Part shown: positions 1 to 8,033 of the stretch, piece after piece
How the letters are laid out: each line of letters starts with the position of its first letter
How positions within the stretch are numbered: position 1 is the first letter of the stretch
Source: Thermobifida halotolerans
Lineage (GTDB): Bacteria > Actinomycetota > Actinomycetes > Streptosporangiales > Streptosporangiaceae
Length of the DNA stretch: 64,000 bases
Direction of reading: 5' to 3'
NCBI RefSeq assembly: GCF_003574835.2
Contig: NZ_CP063196.1
Span: 1,488,001 to 1,552,000, forward strand
Notes under the pieces: model-generated
Seen by the model: the letters and a program-made list of their open reading frames with translations, nothing else
Databases searched by the model: none
What the model was told of the DNA's origin: nothing
Position numbers and translations under genes: made by a program

Positions 1-47
1 CTCCCCATCCAGCGTAGGAGATCTCCTTGCCGGGCGGCAAGTAAATT

Positions 48-61
48 ACCGGCCGGCCGGT
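48..61. promoter_or_regulatory. Perfect 14-bp palindrome upstream of TetR gene
   Basis: ACCGGCCGGCCGGT is its own reverse complement and lies 48 bases before the GTG start of the TetR gene at 110. TetR repressors commonly bind palindromes in their own promoter, so this is a candidate autoregulatory operator. Short GC-only palindromes also arise by chance in DNA of this composition, so the assignment is weak. Confidence 0.35.
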
Positions 62-109
62 CTGCGATAGGGTTGGTCCCGGCCGGACCGCAGACGAGGA
101 GGAACGGGC

Positions 110-646
110 GTGGTGAGGCAGCAGACCGACACCCGGGCGCAGATCCGCGCGGTCGCCCTGGAGCTCTTCTCCGAGAAGGGGTACGAGAAGACCAGCCTGC
201 GCGAGATCGCCGAGCGCCTCGGTATCACCAAGGCCGCGCTGTACTACCACTTCCCGTCCAAGGTGGACCTGCTGCGCGAACTGGTGCAGCCGATGGTCGA
301 CGACGTCGCCGCGCTGCTCGACGCGGTGGAGCGGGCGGGCGGGACCGACCCGCGCCGGTTCCTGGCCGACTACTTCGACGTCATCGCCCGCAACCGCACG
401 GTGTTCATGGTGCTGATCAACGACATCGGCGCGCTGGGCCAACTCGACCTGGTACCCGAGATCTTCCGCTGGCGCGGCCGGGTCCAGTCCGTTCTGGTCG
501 GCCCCGACGCCGCCCCGGGGGACGCCGCCCGCGTCACGGTCGCCCTGGGCGGCCTGCAGGACGCCGCGCTCCTCCTCGCCGCAGACCACGTCGCCGAGGT
601 CCGCGCCGCCGCCGTCGACGCCGCCCACCGCGCGCTGACGCCCTGA
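110..646 (+). CDS. TetR/AcrR family transcriptional regulator
   Basis: A 178-residue protein with an N-terminal TetR helix-turn-helix at about residues 10-55, visible as [18 protein letters not shown], followed by an all-helical ligand-binding domain. It should repress a nearby or distant promoter until a small ligand binds; the ligand is unknown. The start is GTG at 110, preceded by a strong GAGGAGG ribosome site. A palindrome at 48-61 may be its operator. It runs toward the convergent flavin monooxygenase and has no co-directional partner. Confidence 0.88.
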   Translation: MVRQQTDTRAQIRAVALELFSEKGYEKTSLREIAERLGITKAALYYHFPSKVDLLRELVQPMVDDVAALLDAVERAGGTDPRRFLADYFDVIARNRTVFMVLINDIGALGQLDLVPEIFRWRGRVQSVLVGPDAAPGDAARVTVALGGLQDAALLLAADHVAEVRAAAVDAAHRALTP

Positions 647-667
647 CCCTCCGGCCCGGGGCCGCCG

Positions 668-1798
668 TCAGGTCGGGGGCCGCCAGCCCAGTATCCCGTC
701 CGTGGCGGTGAGCAGCAGGTCCGGATCGAGCCGCCCGCCCAGCGCCATCGCCGTGTCGCGCAGCCGGACCGCCAGCGGGTGGCGCGCCTTCGTGGCCCGG
801 CACACCGAGGCGGAGCGGCGCACGATCCGCGTGGTCCGGGGCAGCCGGGCGGCGGTGTAGGCGGCCGGGCCGTCCGGCCGGTCGGCCAGGTGGGCGAGGA
901 CGACCGCGTCCTCGACCGCCTGGCACGCCCCCTGTCCGAGGTAGGGGGTCATGGCGTGCGCGGCGTCGCCGAGCAGCGCGATCCTGCCCCGGTGGAAGGC
1001 GGGCAGCGGCCGGGACAGCGAGTACACGTCGGTGCGCAGGATGCGCGCCGGGTCGGCGGCCTCCAGCAGCCGGGGGATCGGGTCGTGCCAGTCCCCGAAC
1101 AGCCGGAGCAGTTCGGCCCGCTCGTCCGCGCTGCGGCCGCCCGCGGGCACGGTGTCGGTGCCGTAGCAGTACACCAGGTCCCCCGCGAGTGGCAGCACGC
1201 CGAAGACCCGGCCCGCGCCCCAGCTCTCGGCCGCCGGGCACGGCAGGCCGTCGCGCGGAACCAGCATGCGCCAGCTCGTCACGCCCGCGTAGGCGGGACC
1301 GGGGTGGTCGGGGAACAGGGCCCGGCGGATCGCGGAGTGGATGCCGTCGGCCGCCACCACCAGGTCGGCGTCGAGGTCGCCCGCGCTGGTGGTCACCCGC
1401 CCGCTGTCCGGATCGGCGGAGTGCACCGTGGTGCCCGGCCGCAGCGTGCCGGGGGTGAGGCGTTCGGCGAGCAGGCCGACGAGGGCGGCGCGGGTCAGCG
1501 GCACGGGCGGGTCGCCGTGGCGCGCGGCGGCACGCTCCGCGCAGACGCGGACCAGCCAGCGTCCGTCCCGCCTCCTGATCCCCGCCTGCCCCCTGACCGC
1601 GGACAGTTCGCGCACCGCGTCACCGACGCCGAGAACGTCCAGGGCCTTCAGCGCGTTGGCCGCCACGGCCAGCCCCGCGCCGACGGGGTCCAGTGAGGGA
1701 GCCCGTTCGCAGACGGTCACCGTCCAGCCTCTCCGCTGCAGCGCCAGCGCCGCCGCCAGTCCGCCGACTCCGCCGCCGATCACCACCGCGTGGGACAT
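668..1798 (-). CDS. FAD-dependent monooxygenase (PHBH/UbiH fold)
   Basis: A 376-residue flavoprotein hydroxylase. It starts MSHAVVIGGGVGGLAAALAL, with the GxGxxG dinucleotide-binding motif at residues 7-12. DLVVAADGIHSAIR is the DG motif and LLGDAAHAMTP the GD motif that contacts the FAD ribityl chain. Members hydroxylate aromatic or polyketide-like substrates with NAD(P)H and oxygen, or inactivate antibiotics; the substrate is not deducible here. The open frame extends far upstream, but the natural start is ATG at 1798, where the flavin fold begins. It is divergent from the TetR gene at 1871, and the two share the operator region 1810-1846. Confidence 0.9.
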   Translation of the reverse strand: MSHAVVIGGGVGGLAAALALQRRGWTVTVCERAPSLDPVGAGLAVAANALKALDVLGVGDAVRELSAVRGQAGIRRRDGRWLVRVCAERAAARHGDPPVPLTRAALVGLLAERLTPGTLRPGTTVHSADPDSGRVTTSAGDLDADLVVAADGIHSAIRRALFPDHPGPAYAGVTSWRMLVPRDGLPCPAAESWGAGRVFGVLPLAGDLVYCYGTDTVPAGGRSADERAELLRLFGDWHDPIPRLLEAADPARILRTDVYSLSRPLPAFHRGRIALLGDAAHAMTPYLGQGACQAVEDAVVLAHLADRPDGPAAYTAARLPRTTRIVRRSASVCRATKARHPLAVRLRDTAMALGGRLDPDLLLTATDGILGWRPPT

Positions 1799-1809
1799 GC
1801 CCCCTCCTT

Positions 1810-1846
1810 CACTACGAACGTAGTGAAAACTACTACAGAAGTAGTG
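1810..1846. promoter_or_regulatory. Two tandem 16-bp operators in divergent promoter
   Basis: Two copies of an inverted repeat with the same architecture: CACTAC-gaac-GTAGTG at 1810-1825 and TACTAC-agaa-GTAGTG at 1831-1846. Their centres are 21 bp apart, two helical turns. They lie between the divergent monooxygenase (start 1798) and TetR gene (start 1871), the standard position for a TetR repressor controlling itself and its neighbour. A further half site, CTGTAGTA, follows near 1855. Confidence 0.8.
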
Positions 1847-1870
1847 ACACTGCAACTGTAGTATTCGACC

Positions 1871-2431
1871 GTGAGACGAGCCGAGGTCATCGCGGAGGCG
1901 GCCATCGCCCTGCTGGTCGAACGGGGGATGCGCGGACTCACGCACCGCGCGGTGGACGAGGCGGCGGGCCTGCCGCCCGGATCCACCTCCAACCTGGCCC
2001 GCACCCGGGCCGCCCTGCTGGAGCTGACCCTGGCCCACCTCACCGAGCGGGAGGCGGCCCTGCTCACCCCGCTGCTGGCCGACGGCCCGCCCGTCGACGC
2101 CGACACGCTCGCCGAACTGCTGGCGCGTCTGGCACACCTGCAGCTCACCGCCGGACACGACCGCACCGTCGCCCGCTACGAACTGGCGCTGGAGGCCACC
2201 CGCCGCCCCGAACTGCGGGAGATCTACGACCGCGCCGGGCGGCGCTTCCGGGAGGCCGCCGCCGCCGTGCTCGCCGCCGCGGGCTCCTCCGACCCCGTGC
2301 GGCACGGCCACCGGCTCGTGGCCTTCGTGGAGGGACTGCTGTTCGACGCGGTCGCCGGAGCGGGAGCCGAGCCGACTCCGGAGGACCTGCGGACCGGTCT
2401 GCGCGAACTGCTGAGAGGAATGCTCGGCTGA
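1871..2431 (+). CDS. TetR family regulator of the divergent monooxygenase
   Basis: A 186-residue protein with an N-terminal TetR DNA-binding domain (RAEVIAEAAIALLVERG, then LTHRAVDEAAGLPPGSTSN) and a helical C-terminal domain ending in a LLRGMLG amphipathic helix. The GTG start at 1871 lies 72 bp from the start of the divergent monooxygenase, and two matching inverted repeats fill the gap. The likely role is repression of the monooxygenase until its substrate or a toxic analogue appears. The effector is unknown. Confidence 0.87.
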   Translation: MRRAEVIAEAAIALLVERGMRGLTHRAVDEAAGLPPGSTSNLARTRAALLELTLAHLTEREAALLTPLLADGPPVDADTLAELLARLAHLQLTAGHDRTVARYELALEATRRPELREIYDRAGRRFREAAAAVLAAAGSSDPVRHGHRLVAFVEGLLFDAVAGAGAEPTPEDLRTGLRELLRGMLG

Positions 2432-2839
2432 CCGAAACGCTTTGTGGAAAGCGTCGACCGGCCCCGGTCCGAAGCGGTCGGCTTTTGCGGCCGCGTGTCT
2501 TCTGCTCGAATCCCCGGAAGTGCGCGGGACCGGCTTTCGGCACCGGTTCGGCCGGGAGGCCGGGTGTTTCCCGTACCCGGGGGAGGCGGCCCCGTGGGCG
2601 CCGGGCCGCGAGAGAAGGCGCGCGCTCCTGCCGGGTGCGGAGGGGGAGGGGCCGGGAAAAGCGGGGATCTGTATTTTCCTGCGGGGATCGTCTGCTGTTT
2701 TGTGCACTCCTTAACGCGAGGACAGGCAAAGTGACGCAGAACACGGTGGACTCCCGGAAATGGCGCCTCGGGAGAAGAAGGGTTCGGATAGATTGGCCGC
2801 AATTGCAACGTCACTCCTCCAGATGAACGGAGAACCGCC
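2432..2839. other. Noncoding interval before lsr2
   Basis: About 400 bases without a convincing gene. The open frames here are arginine/proline-rich shadows. The final 130 bases are less GC-rich and presumably hold the lsr2 promoter and a long 5' leader. I see no strong hairpin or tRNA. Confidence 0.5.
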
Positions 2840-3166
2840 ATGGCGCGAAAGGCCCGGGTGCTTCTCGTTGACGACATTGACGGAGGTGAGGCCGGACAGA
2901 CCGTCTCGTTCGGTCTCGACGGTTTCGCCTACGAGATCGACCTCAGCGACGCCAACGCCGCCCGGCTCCGCGAGGCGCTCGCCCCCTTCGTCACCGTCGC
3001 CCGCAAGGCTGCAACCCGGCGCGGCCCGACCGCCGGACGCACCGGGTCCGCGCGGGACCGGAGCGCCGACATCCGGGCCTGGGCCAGGGCCCAGGGCAGG
3101 CCGGTCAGCGACCGGGGACGCATCTCCCAGGCGATCATCGACGAGTACCACGCCGCCCAGCGCTGA
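2840..3166 (+). CDS. lsr2: Lsr2-family nucleoid-associated protein
   Basis: A 108-residue actinobacterial H-NS analogue. The N-terminal oligomerisation domain reads LVDDIDGGEAGQTVSFGLDG and YEIDLSDANAARLREAL. A basic linker follows, then a C-terminal DNA-binding domain with the RGR minor-groove motif in GRPVSDRGRIS. Lsr2 bridges and silences AT-rich, often horizontally acquired DNA. That matters here because the window contains AT-rich promoter islands and an accessory region. Length and both domains are normal. The ATG at 2840 follows a GGAGAACCGCC leader. Confidence 0.95.
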   Translation: MARKARVLLVDDIDGGEAGQTVSFGLDGFAYEIDLSDANAARLREALAPFVTVARKAATRRGPTAGRTGSARDRSADIRAWARAQGRPVSDRGRISQAIIDEYHAAQR

Positions 3167-3216
3167 CCGCCGGGACCGGGACGCGCCCGATCCCGACGGT
3201 CAGGCCACCGGGCCGC

Positions 3217-3547
3217 TCACCGTCCGCTCCCGCCCCGTTCGGCGGTGACCAGCGCGTAGGAGGTGGCCCCGTCCAGGGACTCGCCGACGATGTCGGCGTG
3301 TCCGGCGTGGCGGGCGGCCTCCCCGACCAGGTGCAGCAGGATCCGGCACGGACTCCCCGGCGACCAGTTCGGCGACCCGGTGGTGCTCGACCAGCCGGGC
3401 CGGGGTGAGTTCGCTGGCGTTGGGGTGCGACCGGGCCCGCGCGTCGGTGAGTCCGCGCACCGCCCGCCGCACCGCCGCCCGATGCTCGTCGAGGAAGGAG
3501 AGCAGCGCGCCGCGTTCGTCGGTGACCTCACGTACCAGGGGCGGCAT
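3217..3547 (-). pseudogene. DinB/DUF664-like protein, internally deleted and frameshifted
   Basis: The N-terminal part starts MPPLVREVTDERGALLSFLD at 3547 and matches the DinB-like (DUF664) family up to about SELTPARLVEHH. The family's C-terminal end (LLHLVGEAARHAGHADIVGE) then appears in another frame and ends at 3217. The middle of the usual roughly 165-residue domain, including metal-ligand histidines, is missing. This is a decayed gene with a deletion of roughly 50-60 residues plus a frameshift. Family assignment is from recognised sequence style. Confidence 0.7.
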
Positions 3548-3698
3548 GTCGGTTCCTCTCGTCGTGGCGCCGCCGGTCCCGTCCGGACCGGGGAACACCA
3601 CCGAACCCGGACACTGGTGCGGTCGCTTTCTGTCCGCGACAGCGGGCGTATCCGGCCGGTTCCCCCGTGCCACACAGGACCGGGGCGGCCGCCGGACC

Positions 3699-4541
3699 TC
3701 ACGCGTCAGGCGCGGGCAGCACCGTGCTCAACCAGTCGGCGGGGCGGGGACGCCGCCGCCACTCCCGCGGGTAGCCGACCGAGACCTCCTGGAAACGGAC
3801 CCCGTCGTGGCGGGTGATGCGGGGGATGTGCAGGTGGCCGTAGACCACGGCGACGGCGTTGAACCTGAGGTGCCAGTCGGCGGTGCGCTCGGTTCCGCAC
3901 CACTGCGCGAACTCGGGATGGCGCAGGATCCGCGTGGGATCGCGCACCAGCGGATAGTGGTCGACCAGCACCGTCGGCCGCTCGTGCGCGACCTCGGCCA
4001 GGCGCCGCTCGGTGTAGGCCAGCCGCGCGTGGCACCACGCCTCCCGGGAGGGGTACGGATCGGGGTGCAGCAGGAACTCGTCGGTGCACACCACGCCGGT
4101 CTCGTAGGCGCGGGCCAGCCCCTCCTCCTTGGAGGAGGTCCCCGGCGGATGGAACGAGTAGTCGTACAGTGTGAACAGCGGGGCCACGGTGACCGGGCCG
4201 CCGTCGCCCTCCCAGATCGGATAGGGGTCCTCCGGCGTCACCACGCCGAGGCTCCGGCACAGCCCCACCAGGTGCTCGTAGCGGGCCACCCCGCGCGGCC
4301 CGTCCGGATCGCCGCGGGGCGTCCACAGTTCGTGGTTGCCCGGCGTCCACACCACCTTCGCGAAGCGCGCGGCCAGCGTCCGCAGCGTCCGCGCGACGTC
4401 GTCCGCCTTCTCGGCGACGTCCCCGACCACCAGCAGCCAGTCGGCGTCCGAGCCGGGCCGCAGCGACTCGGCGATCCCCCGGTTCTCGGCGTAGGAGACG
4501 TGCAGGTCGCTCACTGCCAGCAGGCGGGGGGAACGGCTCAT
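3699..4541 (-). CDS. Calcineurin-like metallophosphoesterase
   Basis: A 280-residue protein with all the two-metal phosphoesterase motifs in order: SDLHVSY near residue 10, VVGDVAEKAD near 40, TPGNHELW near 70, LVDHYP in the middle and VYGHLHI near 240. It should hydrolyse a phosphomonoester or phosphodiester; the substrate is unknown. Similar proteins sit next to Sfp-type phosphopantetheinyl transferases in many actinobacteria, but no such partner is present here. The start is the ATG at 4541 where the conserved domain begins, although the frame stays open far upstream. Confidence 0.87.
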   Translation of the reverse strand: MSRSPRLLAVSDLHVSYAENRGIAESLRPGSDADWLLVVGDVAEKADDVARTLRTLAARFAKVVWTPGNHELWTPRGDPDGPRGVARYEHLVGLCRSLGVVTPEDPYPIWEGDGGPVTVAPLFTLYDYSFHPPGTSSKEEGLARAYETGVVCTDEFLLHPDPYPSREAWCHARLAYTERRLAEVAHERPTVLVDHYPLVRDPTRILRHPEFAQWCGTERTADWHLRFNAVAVVYGHLHIPRITRHDGVRFQEVSVGYPREWRRRPRPADWLSTVLPAPDA

Positions 4542-4670
4542 GTCGACGTCACCGCGCTCCTGTCTCGTCGCTCCGCCCCGCGTTCCGGGAACGGTCCCGG
4601 CGCAGGATAACAAGCGACCCCCGACGGCACGGACGCGACTTGCCCCGCGGGACTGGCGTTTCCGAAAACC

Positions 4671-4686
4671 TCTGACTAAGGTCAGA
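4671..4686. promoter_or_regulatory. Inverted repeat at the MarR-GNAT start
   Basis: TCTGAC-taag-GTCAGA is a perfect 6-bp inverted repeat ending two bases before the ATG at 4689. A MarR-type protein encoded immediately downstream could bind here and block its own transcription or translation. No ribosome site fits between the repeat and the ATG, so the transcript may be leaderless. Confidence 0.6.
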
Positions 4687-4688
4687 GA

Positions 4689-5597
4689 ATGGATGTCGCA
4701 CTGATCGAACAGGTGCGGCGGTTCAACCGGACCGTCACCCAGCGAATCGGCGCCCTCGACGACGCCTACCTCTCCCGCGGCCGCCCCCTCGGGCAGGCCC
4801 GCGTGCTGTGGGAGATCGGACCCGAGGGACGCGAGGTGCGCGCCCTCCGCTCCCGCCTGGACCTGGACTCCGGCCACCTGAGCCGACTGCTCGGCGCCCT
4901 GCGGGCCGACGGACTCGTCGTGGTCGAACCGGACCGCGCCGACGGCCGGGTGCGCCGGGCGCGGCTCACCCCGGCGGGCCGCGCGGAGCGGGCCGAACTG
5001 GACCGGCTCTCCGACGAACTGGCCGCCTCGATCCTCCGCCCGCTCAACGGCCGCCAGCGCGCCCGGCTGGTCTCCGCCATGGCCGAGGTCGAGCGCCTCC
5101 TCCTCGCCTCCATGGTCGACGTCGCCGTCACCGACCCGCGCCACCCGCACGCCCGCCACTGCCTGCGCTCCTACTTCGCCGAACTGGCGCGCCGGTTCGA
5201 CCACGGCTTCGACCCCGCCCGCAGCATCTCCGCCGACGACGAGGAGCTGACCCCGCCCGCCGGGCTGCTGCTGGTCGCCACCCTGCACGGCGACCCCGTC
5301 GGCTGCGGCGCGCTCAAACTCCACCCGGACGGCCACGCGGAGGTCAAACGCATGTGGACCGCCCCCGCCGTGCGCGGACTGGGACTGGGGCGGCGGCTGC
5401 TCGCCGAACTCGAGTCCCGCGCGGCCGCCCACGGCGTCCACACCCTGCGCCTGGAGACCAACCGCGCCCTGGTCGAGGCGGTCGGGCTCTACCGCGCGGC
5501 CGGATACCGCGAGGTGGCCGCGTTCAACGACGAGCCCTACGCCGACCACTGGTTCGACAAGTCCCTTGCTCCCGACAGTTCCCGACGAAGCGAGTAG
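4689..5597 (+). CDS. MarR-GNAT fusion: HTH regulator with acetyltransferase domain
   Basis: A 302-residue two-domain protein. Residues 1-140 form a MarR winged helix (RSRLDLDSGHLSRLLGAL, wing at VEPDRADGRVRRARLTPAG). Residues 150-295 form a GNAT acetyltransferase with the acetyl-CoA pyrophosphate loop VRGLGLGRRLLAEL and the late motif LYRAAGYREV. The fusion architecture is known in bacteria; what it acetylates and senses is unknown. It is followed 12 bases later by the RraA-like gene, so the two are probably co-transcribed. An inverted repeat at the start codon suggests autoregulation. Confidence 0.88.
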   Translation: MDVALIEQVRRFNRTVTQRIGALDDAYLSRGRPLGQARVLWEIGPEGREVRALRSRLDLDSGHLSRLLGALRADGLVVVEPDRADGRVRRARLTPAGRAERAELDRLSDELAASILRPLNGRQRARLVSAMAEVERLLLASMVDVAVTDPRHPHARHCLRSYFAELARRFDHGFDPARSISADDEELTPPAGLLLVATLHGDPVGCGALKLHPDGHAEVKRMWTAPAVRGLGLGRRLLAELESRAAAHGVHTLRLETNRALVEAVGLYRAAGYREVAAFNDEPYADHWFDKSLAPDSSRRSE

Positions 5598-5609
5598 AGA
5601 GGAAGCCGA

Positions 5610-6317
5610 ATGGATCCCGAGAGGCTGCGACGGCGGTTCGCGACGCTGACCACCGCCCACCTGGCGGACGCGTGCCTGCGCGCCCGCGTCCCGGTGCGCT
5701 GCGCGCCCGCCGCCCTGCGGGCCGCGAACCCCGGCGACCGCCTGGCCGGGCGGGTGGCCCCGGCGCGGCACGCCGGCAGCGTCGACGTGTTCCTGGAGGC
5801 GTTCGAGCACGCCGGACCCGGCGACGTGCTGGTGGTCGACAACGGCGGGCGGCTCGACGAGAGCTGCGTCGGCGACCTGGTGGTCCTGGAGGCCCGCGCC
5901 GCCGGACTCACCGGGGTGGCCATCTGGGGGCTGCACCGCGACACCGCCGACATCCGCGCGATCGGCCTGCCGGTCTTCAGCATGGGGTCGCTGCCCACCG
6001 GCCCGCAGCGACTCGACCCCCAGCCTCCCGACGCCCTGGAGCGCGCCACCGTGGGGGAGTGGACCGTGGACCGCACCGACCTGGTCCTGGGCGACGACGA
6101 CGGCGTGCTGTTCGTCCCGGCCGACCGCGCCGAGGAGCTCCTCACCCTGGCGGAGGCGATCCGCGACACCGAGCGCCGCCAGGCCGACCGCATCCGCGAA
6201 GGCGTCTCCCTGCGCGCCCAGGTGCGTTTCGCCGACTACCTCGCCCGGCGCCGCGAGGAGCCCTCCCTCACCTTCCGCGACCACCTGCGCGCCGTGGGCG
6301 GAGCCGTCGAGGAGTGA
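5610..6317 (+). CDS. RraA-like / HMG aldolase family protein
   Basis: A 235-residue member of the RraA fold (formerly called demethylmenaquinone methyltransferase-like). The family includes RNase E inhibitors and class II 4-hydroxy-4-methyl-2-oxoglutarate aldolases. Typical segments are GDVLVVDNGG, GLTGVAIWGLHRDTADI and LVLGDDDGVLFVPAD. The aldolase metal site normally uses an R-x20-D pair; here R109-type residues near the HRD segment and the DD pair are candidates, but I cannot separate enzyme from RraA-like regulator. It lies 12 bp behind the MarR-GNAT gene with a GAGAGGAAG ribosome site. Confidence 0.78.
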   Translation: MDPERLRRRFATLTTAHLADACLRARVPVRCAPAALRAANPGDRLAGRVAPARHAGSVDVFLEAFEHAGPGDVLVVDNGGRLDESCVGDLVVLEARAAGLTGVAIWGLHRDTADIRAIGLPVFSMGSLPTGPQRLDPQPPDALERATVGEWTVDRTDLVLGDDDGVLFVPADRAEELLTLAEAIRDTERRQADRIREGVSLRAQVRFADYLARRREEPSLTFRDHLRAVGGAVEE

Positions 6318-6685
6318 CGGTCCGGGGCGTCACCACTGTGCGGCGGCGGTCCAGGCGCCGTCCCGCGGCCGAATCGACGACGGTCAGCCCGGTCCCGGTG
6401 ATCTCCTGGCCTGCCGGGACGGCCATGCCGTAGAGCGCAGGGGGCGGCGCCGTGGCGGTCATCCGGTTTCTCCGGCACCCGGCCCCACCGCGGCCGCCGC
6501 CACCCGGCCGAGACGGTGTACCCGATCCGGAAAAGGACGTCCACGGGAAACGGAGGGAGAGACGCGCCTTTGCGGTCCTTTCGGAAAACGGAACCGCCGC
6601 ACGCGGTCACGGGGTTCTCCCACCGGATCGGCAACCGAACGCGAGTCCACTACTATGGGATTCCCGAAATGGGCGGGAGGCGACC
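6318..6685. other. Interval with no supported gene
   Basis: A 368-base gap between the RraA-like gene and the first small membrane protein. A short minus-strand frame beginning at 6462 (MTATAPPPALYGMAVPAGQE) looks less like noise than its surroundings but overlaps the RraA end and matches nothing I know. The last 100 bases drop in GC content and probably hold the promoter of the 6686 gene. Confidence 0.45.
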
Positions 6686-7132
6686 GTGCATCTCCTCTTC
6701 TGGTATCTCCTCTGTTTCTTCTCCGTCCTGTTCGCGCTCCGAATCGTGACGCGCCTGGTCCTCATCCGGGCAGGGCACTACGACTACGAGTGCCAGAGGC
6801 GGTACGGCCGGTTCGCGGTCTTCGCGATCCATGACACGTTGTTCTCGGCGCGGAGGAAGCTGTGGGAAGCGCGGAGGAACCTGGAGTCCCTGTACCTGAT
6901 CGGCTGGCGAACCCACCGCGGCGGCGGGAGGTCCGCGGCGGCCTCCGACTTCCACGAGACGCGGTCGACGCTCCTCGCGCAGTGCGCCGAAGCGACACGT
7001 GAGGCCCTGACGGTCGCGGAGAACGGGCGCCGCTTCGTCCACACCCGAAGGGTGCTCAACAGAACGGTCCTGCTCAGCCTGCTGGCGAATCTCGTGGTTC
7101 TGCTGCTCTTCTCCCCTCTGCCTCCCGCGTAG
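6686..7132 (+). CDS. Two-TM small membrane protein, type A (locus 1)
   Basis: Not a family I recognise. It has 148 residues starting at GTG 6686, with a GGGAGG ribosome site 5 bases upstream. The longer open frame upstream is low-complexity and rejected. An N-terminal transmembrane segment covers residues 2-25 (VHLLFWYLLCFFSVLFALRI). A charged middle of about 100 residues follows, then a C-terminal segment (LLSLLANLVVLLLFSPL). The middle contains QCAEATREALTVAENGRRFV, which recurs in the product at 12849 (ECAEARREILSVAGSGRRFV) and in the broken copy near 10200. It is followed at 7204 by a second small membrane protein, probably in one operon. Confidence 0.72.
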   Translation: MHLLFWYLLCFFSVLFALRIVTRLVLIRAGHYDYECQRRYGRFAVFAIHDTLFSARRKLWEARRNLESLYLIGWRTHRGGGRSAAASDFHETRSTLLAQCAEATREALTVAENGRRFVHTRRVLNRTVLLSLLANLVVLLLFSPLPPA

Positions 7133-7203
7133 CGGGGCGGGGAGAGAAGGGGGCGGGACGTGATGCGGCATGACCGCGAAGACCCGTCGACCAAGGGACA
7201 GGA

Positions 7204-7611
7204 ATGGACACGGTATCGCTTCCGGTGATTCTGCTCGGGGTCTTCGTCCTTTCGGGGGCCACCCTTGTCTACTCGCTGGAGGGGCTGTGGAGTGATCCCA
7301 GAAGCACCGCCCGGGGTTTCGCCGCGAACAGAATCGACCGGCGGCGGGTGCTGAGGATGGCGGAGATCCTCGCGGAGGAGGCCAAGGCCGTCGAGCCGGG
7401 GACGGGTAGGGAGGAGCCGGGGCTCTCCCCCGAGCGGAGGAGGGAGCTGGACGAATTGGGACTGGTGCAGGAGACCGGACTCTCCGACGACGAGATCCAA
7501 CCGGACCTGCGGGCGCGCAGGGCCGTCTTCGTGGTGGACGTCTCGTTTGCCGTGCTCGCCGTCATCGGGATGGCCGCCTCGGTTGTCGGGGCGGTCGCCG
7601 CCCTCGTCTGA
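7204..7611 (+). CDS. Two-TM small membrane protein, type B (locus 1)
   Basis: Unrecognised 135-residue protein. A transmembrane helix spans residues 5-25 (LPVILLGVFVLSGATLVYSL), a charged 75-residue middle follows, and a second helix spans 108-133 (VVDVSFAVLAVIGMAASVVG). The arrangement and the motifs NRIDRRRVLRMAEI and VFVVDVSFAV match the product at 14344 (NRVNRRLALDAAK, VFAVDLSFTV), so the two are paralogues. It sits 71 bases behind its type-A partner, and both loci end with this type of gene. A GGGACAGGA ribosome site precedes the ATG. Confidence 0.72.
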   Translation: MDTVSLPVILLGVFVLSGATLVYSLEGLWSDPRSTARGFAANRIDRRRVLRMAEILAEEAKAVEPGTGREEPGLSPERRRELDELGLVQETGLSDDEIQPDLRARRAVFVVDVSFAVLAVIGMAASVVGAVAALV

Positions 7612-7679
7612 GGGCTGTTCCGCTGCTCGTGGCCAGAGGACCCGGGGGTCGCCGCGGGCGGCCGTCACCGCGTTCCGGA

Positions 7680-7848
7680 CGGCCCTGGTCCACGAAGTGG
7701 CCGATGAGGTGGTCGGCGACCTCACCGAGGTGTTCGCCGACGATGACCGCGCCGGAGCGCCGGTCGAGGGGGTGGAGTGGGTCTTGGTGACGGTCTCGAT
7801 CAGGTCGTCGAGTCGGACGGGCTGGTCCATGCGAACGGGATCTGCCAT
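7680..7848 (-). pseudogene. Clp N-terminal-domain-like protein, truncated and frameshifted
   Basis: On the minus strand from ATG 7848 the reading MADPVRMDQPVRLDDLIETV is typical of small actinobacterial Clp-N (ClpA/B N-terminal repeat) proteins. After about TKTH the family sequence continues in another frame as AVIVGEHLGEVADHLIGHFV, then homology stops near 7680. The C-terminal half is gone. A perfect palindrome immediately upstream (7850-7868) looks like its intact promoter operator, so the gene decayed while its control site survived. Confidence 0.6.
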
Positions 7849-7849
7849 G

Positions 7850-7868
7850 CGTCAACCTCAGGTTGACG
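7850..7868. promoter_or_regulatory. Perfect 19-bp palindrome with a second degenerate copy
   Basis: CGTCAACCT-c-AGGTTGACG has perfect 9-bp arms and lies one base upstream of the start of the broken Clp-N gene. A second CAAC-N5-GTTG site at 7881-7893 sits 28 bp away. Paired sites like this suggest cooperative binding of a repressor or activator. The regulator is not encoded adjacent and is not identified. Confidence 0.65.
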
Positions 7869-8033
7869 AAACCGGAGCGCCAACCTGACGTTGACGGACG
7901 TGCGGGGTGGCGTGCGGGCGACGGGCCTCGCGATTGGACGGGCCTCCTCCGGGAAGCCGTGCCAGAGAATCCGCGGCGCCGCTCTTCGACCCCCGGAGTG
8001 GCACGCCGACACGACAGACGCACGGAGGCAGTC

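Noticed and set aside
6310-6462. Short minus-strand frame starting MTATAPPPALYGMAVPAGQE
   Set aside because: Partly protein-like, but it overlaps the RraA-like 3' end, has an arginine-rich remainder, and no family or ribosome site could be supported.
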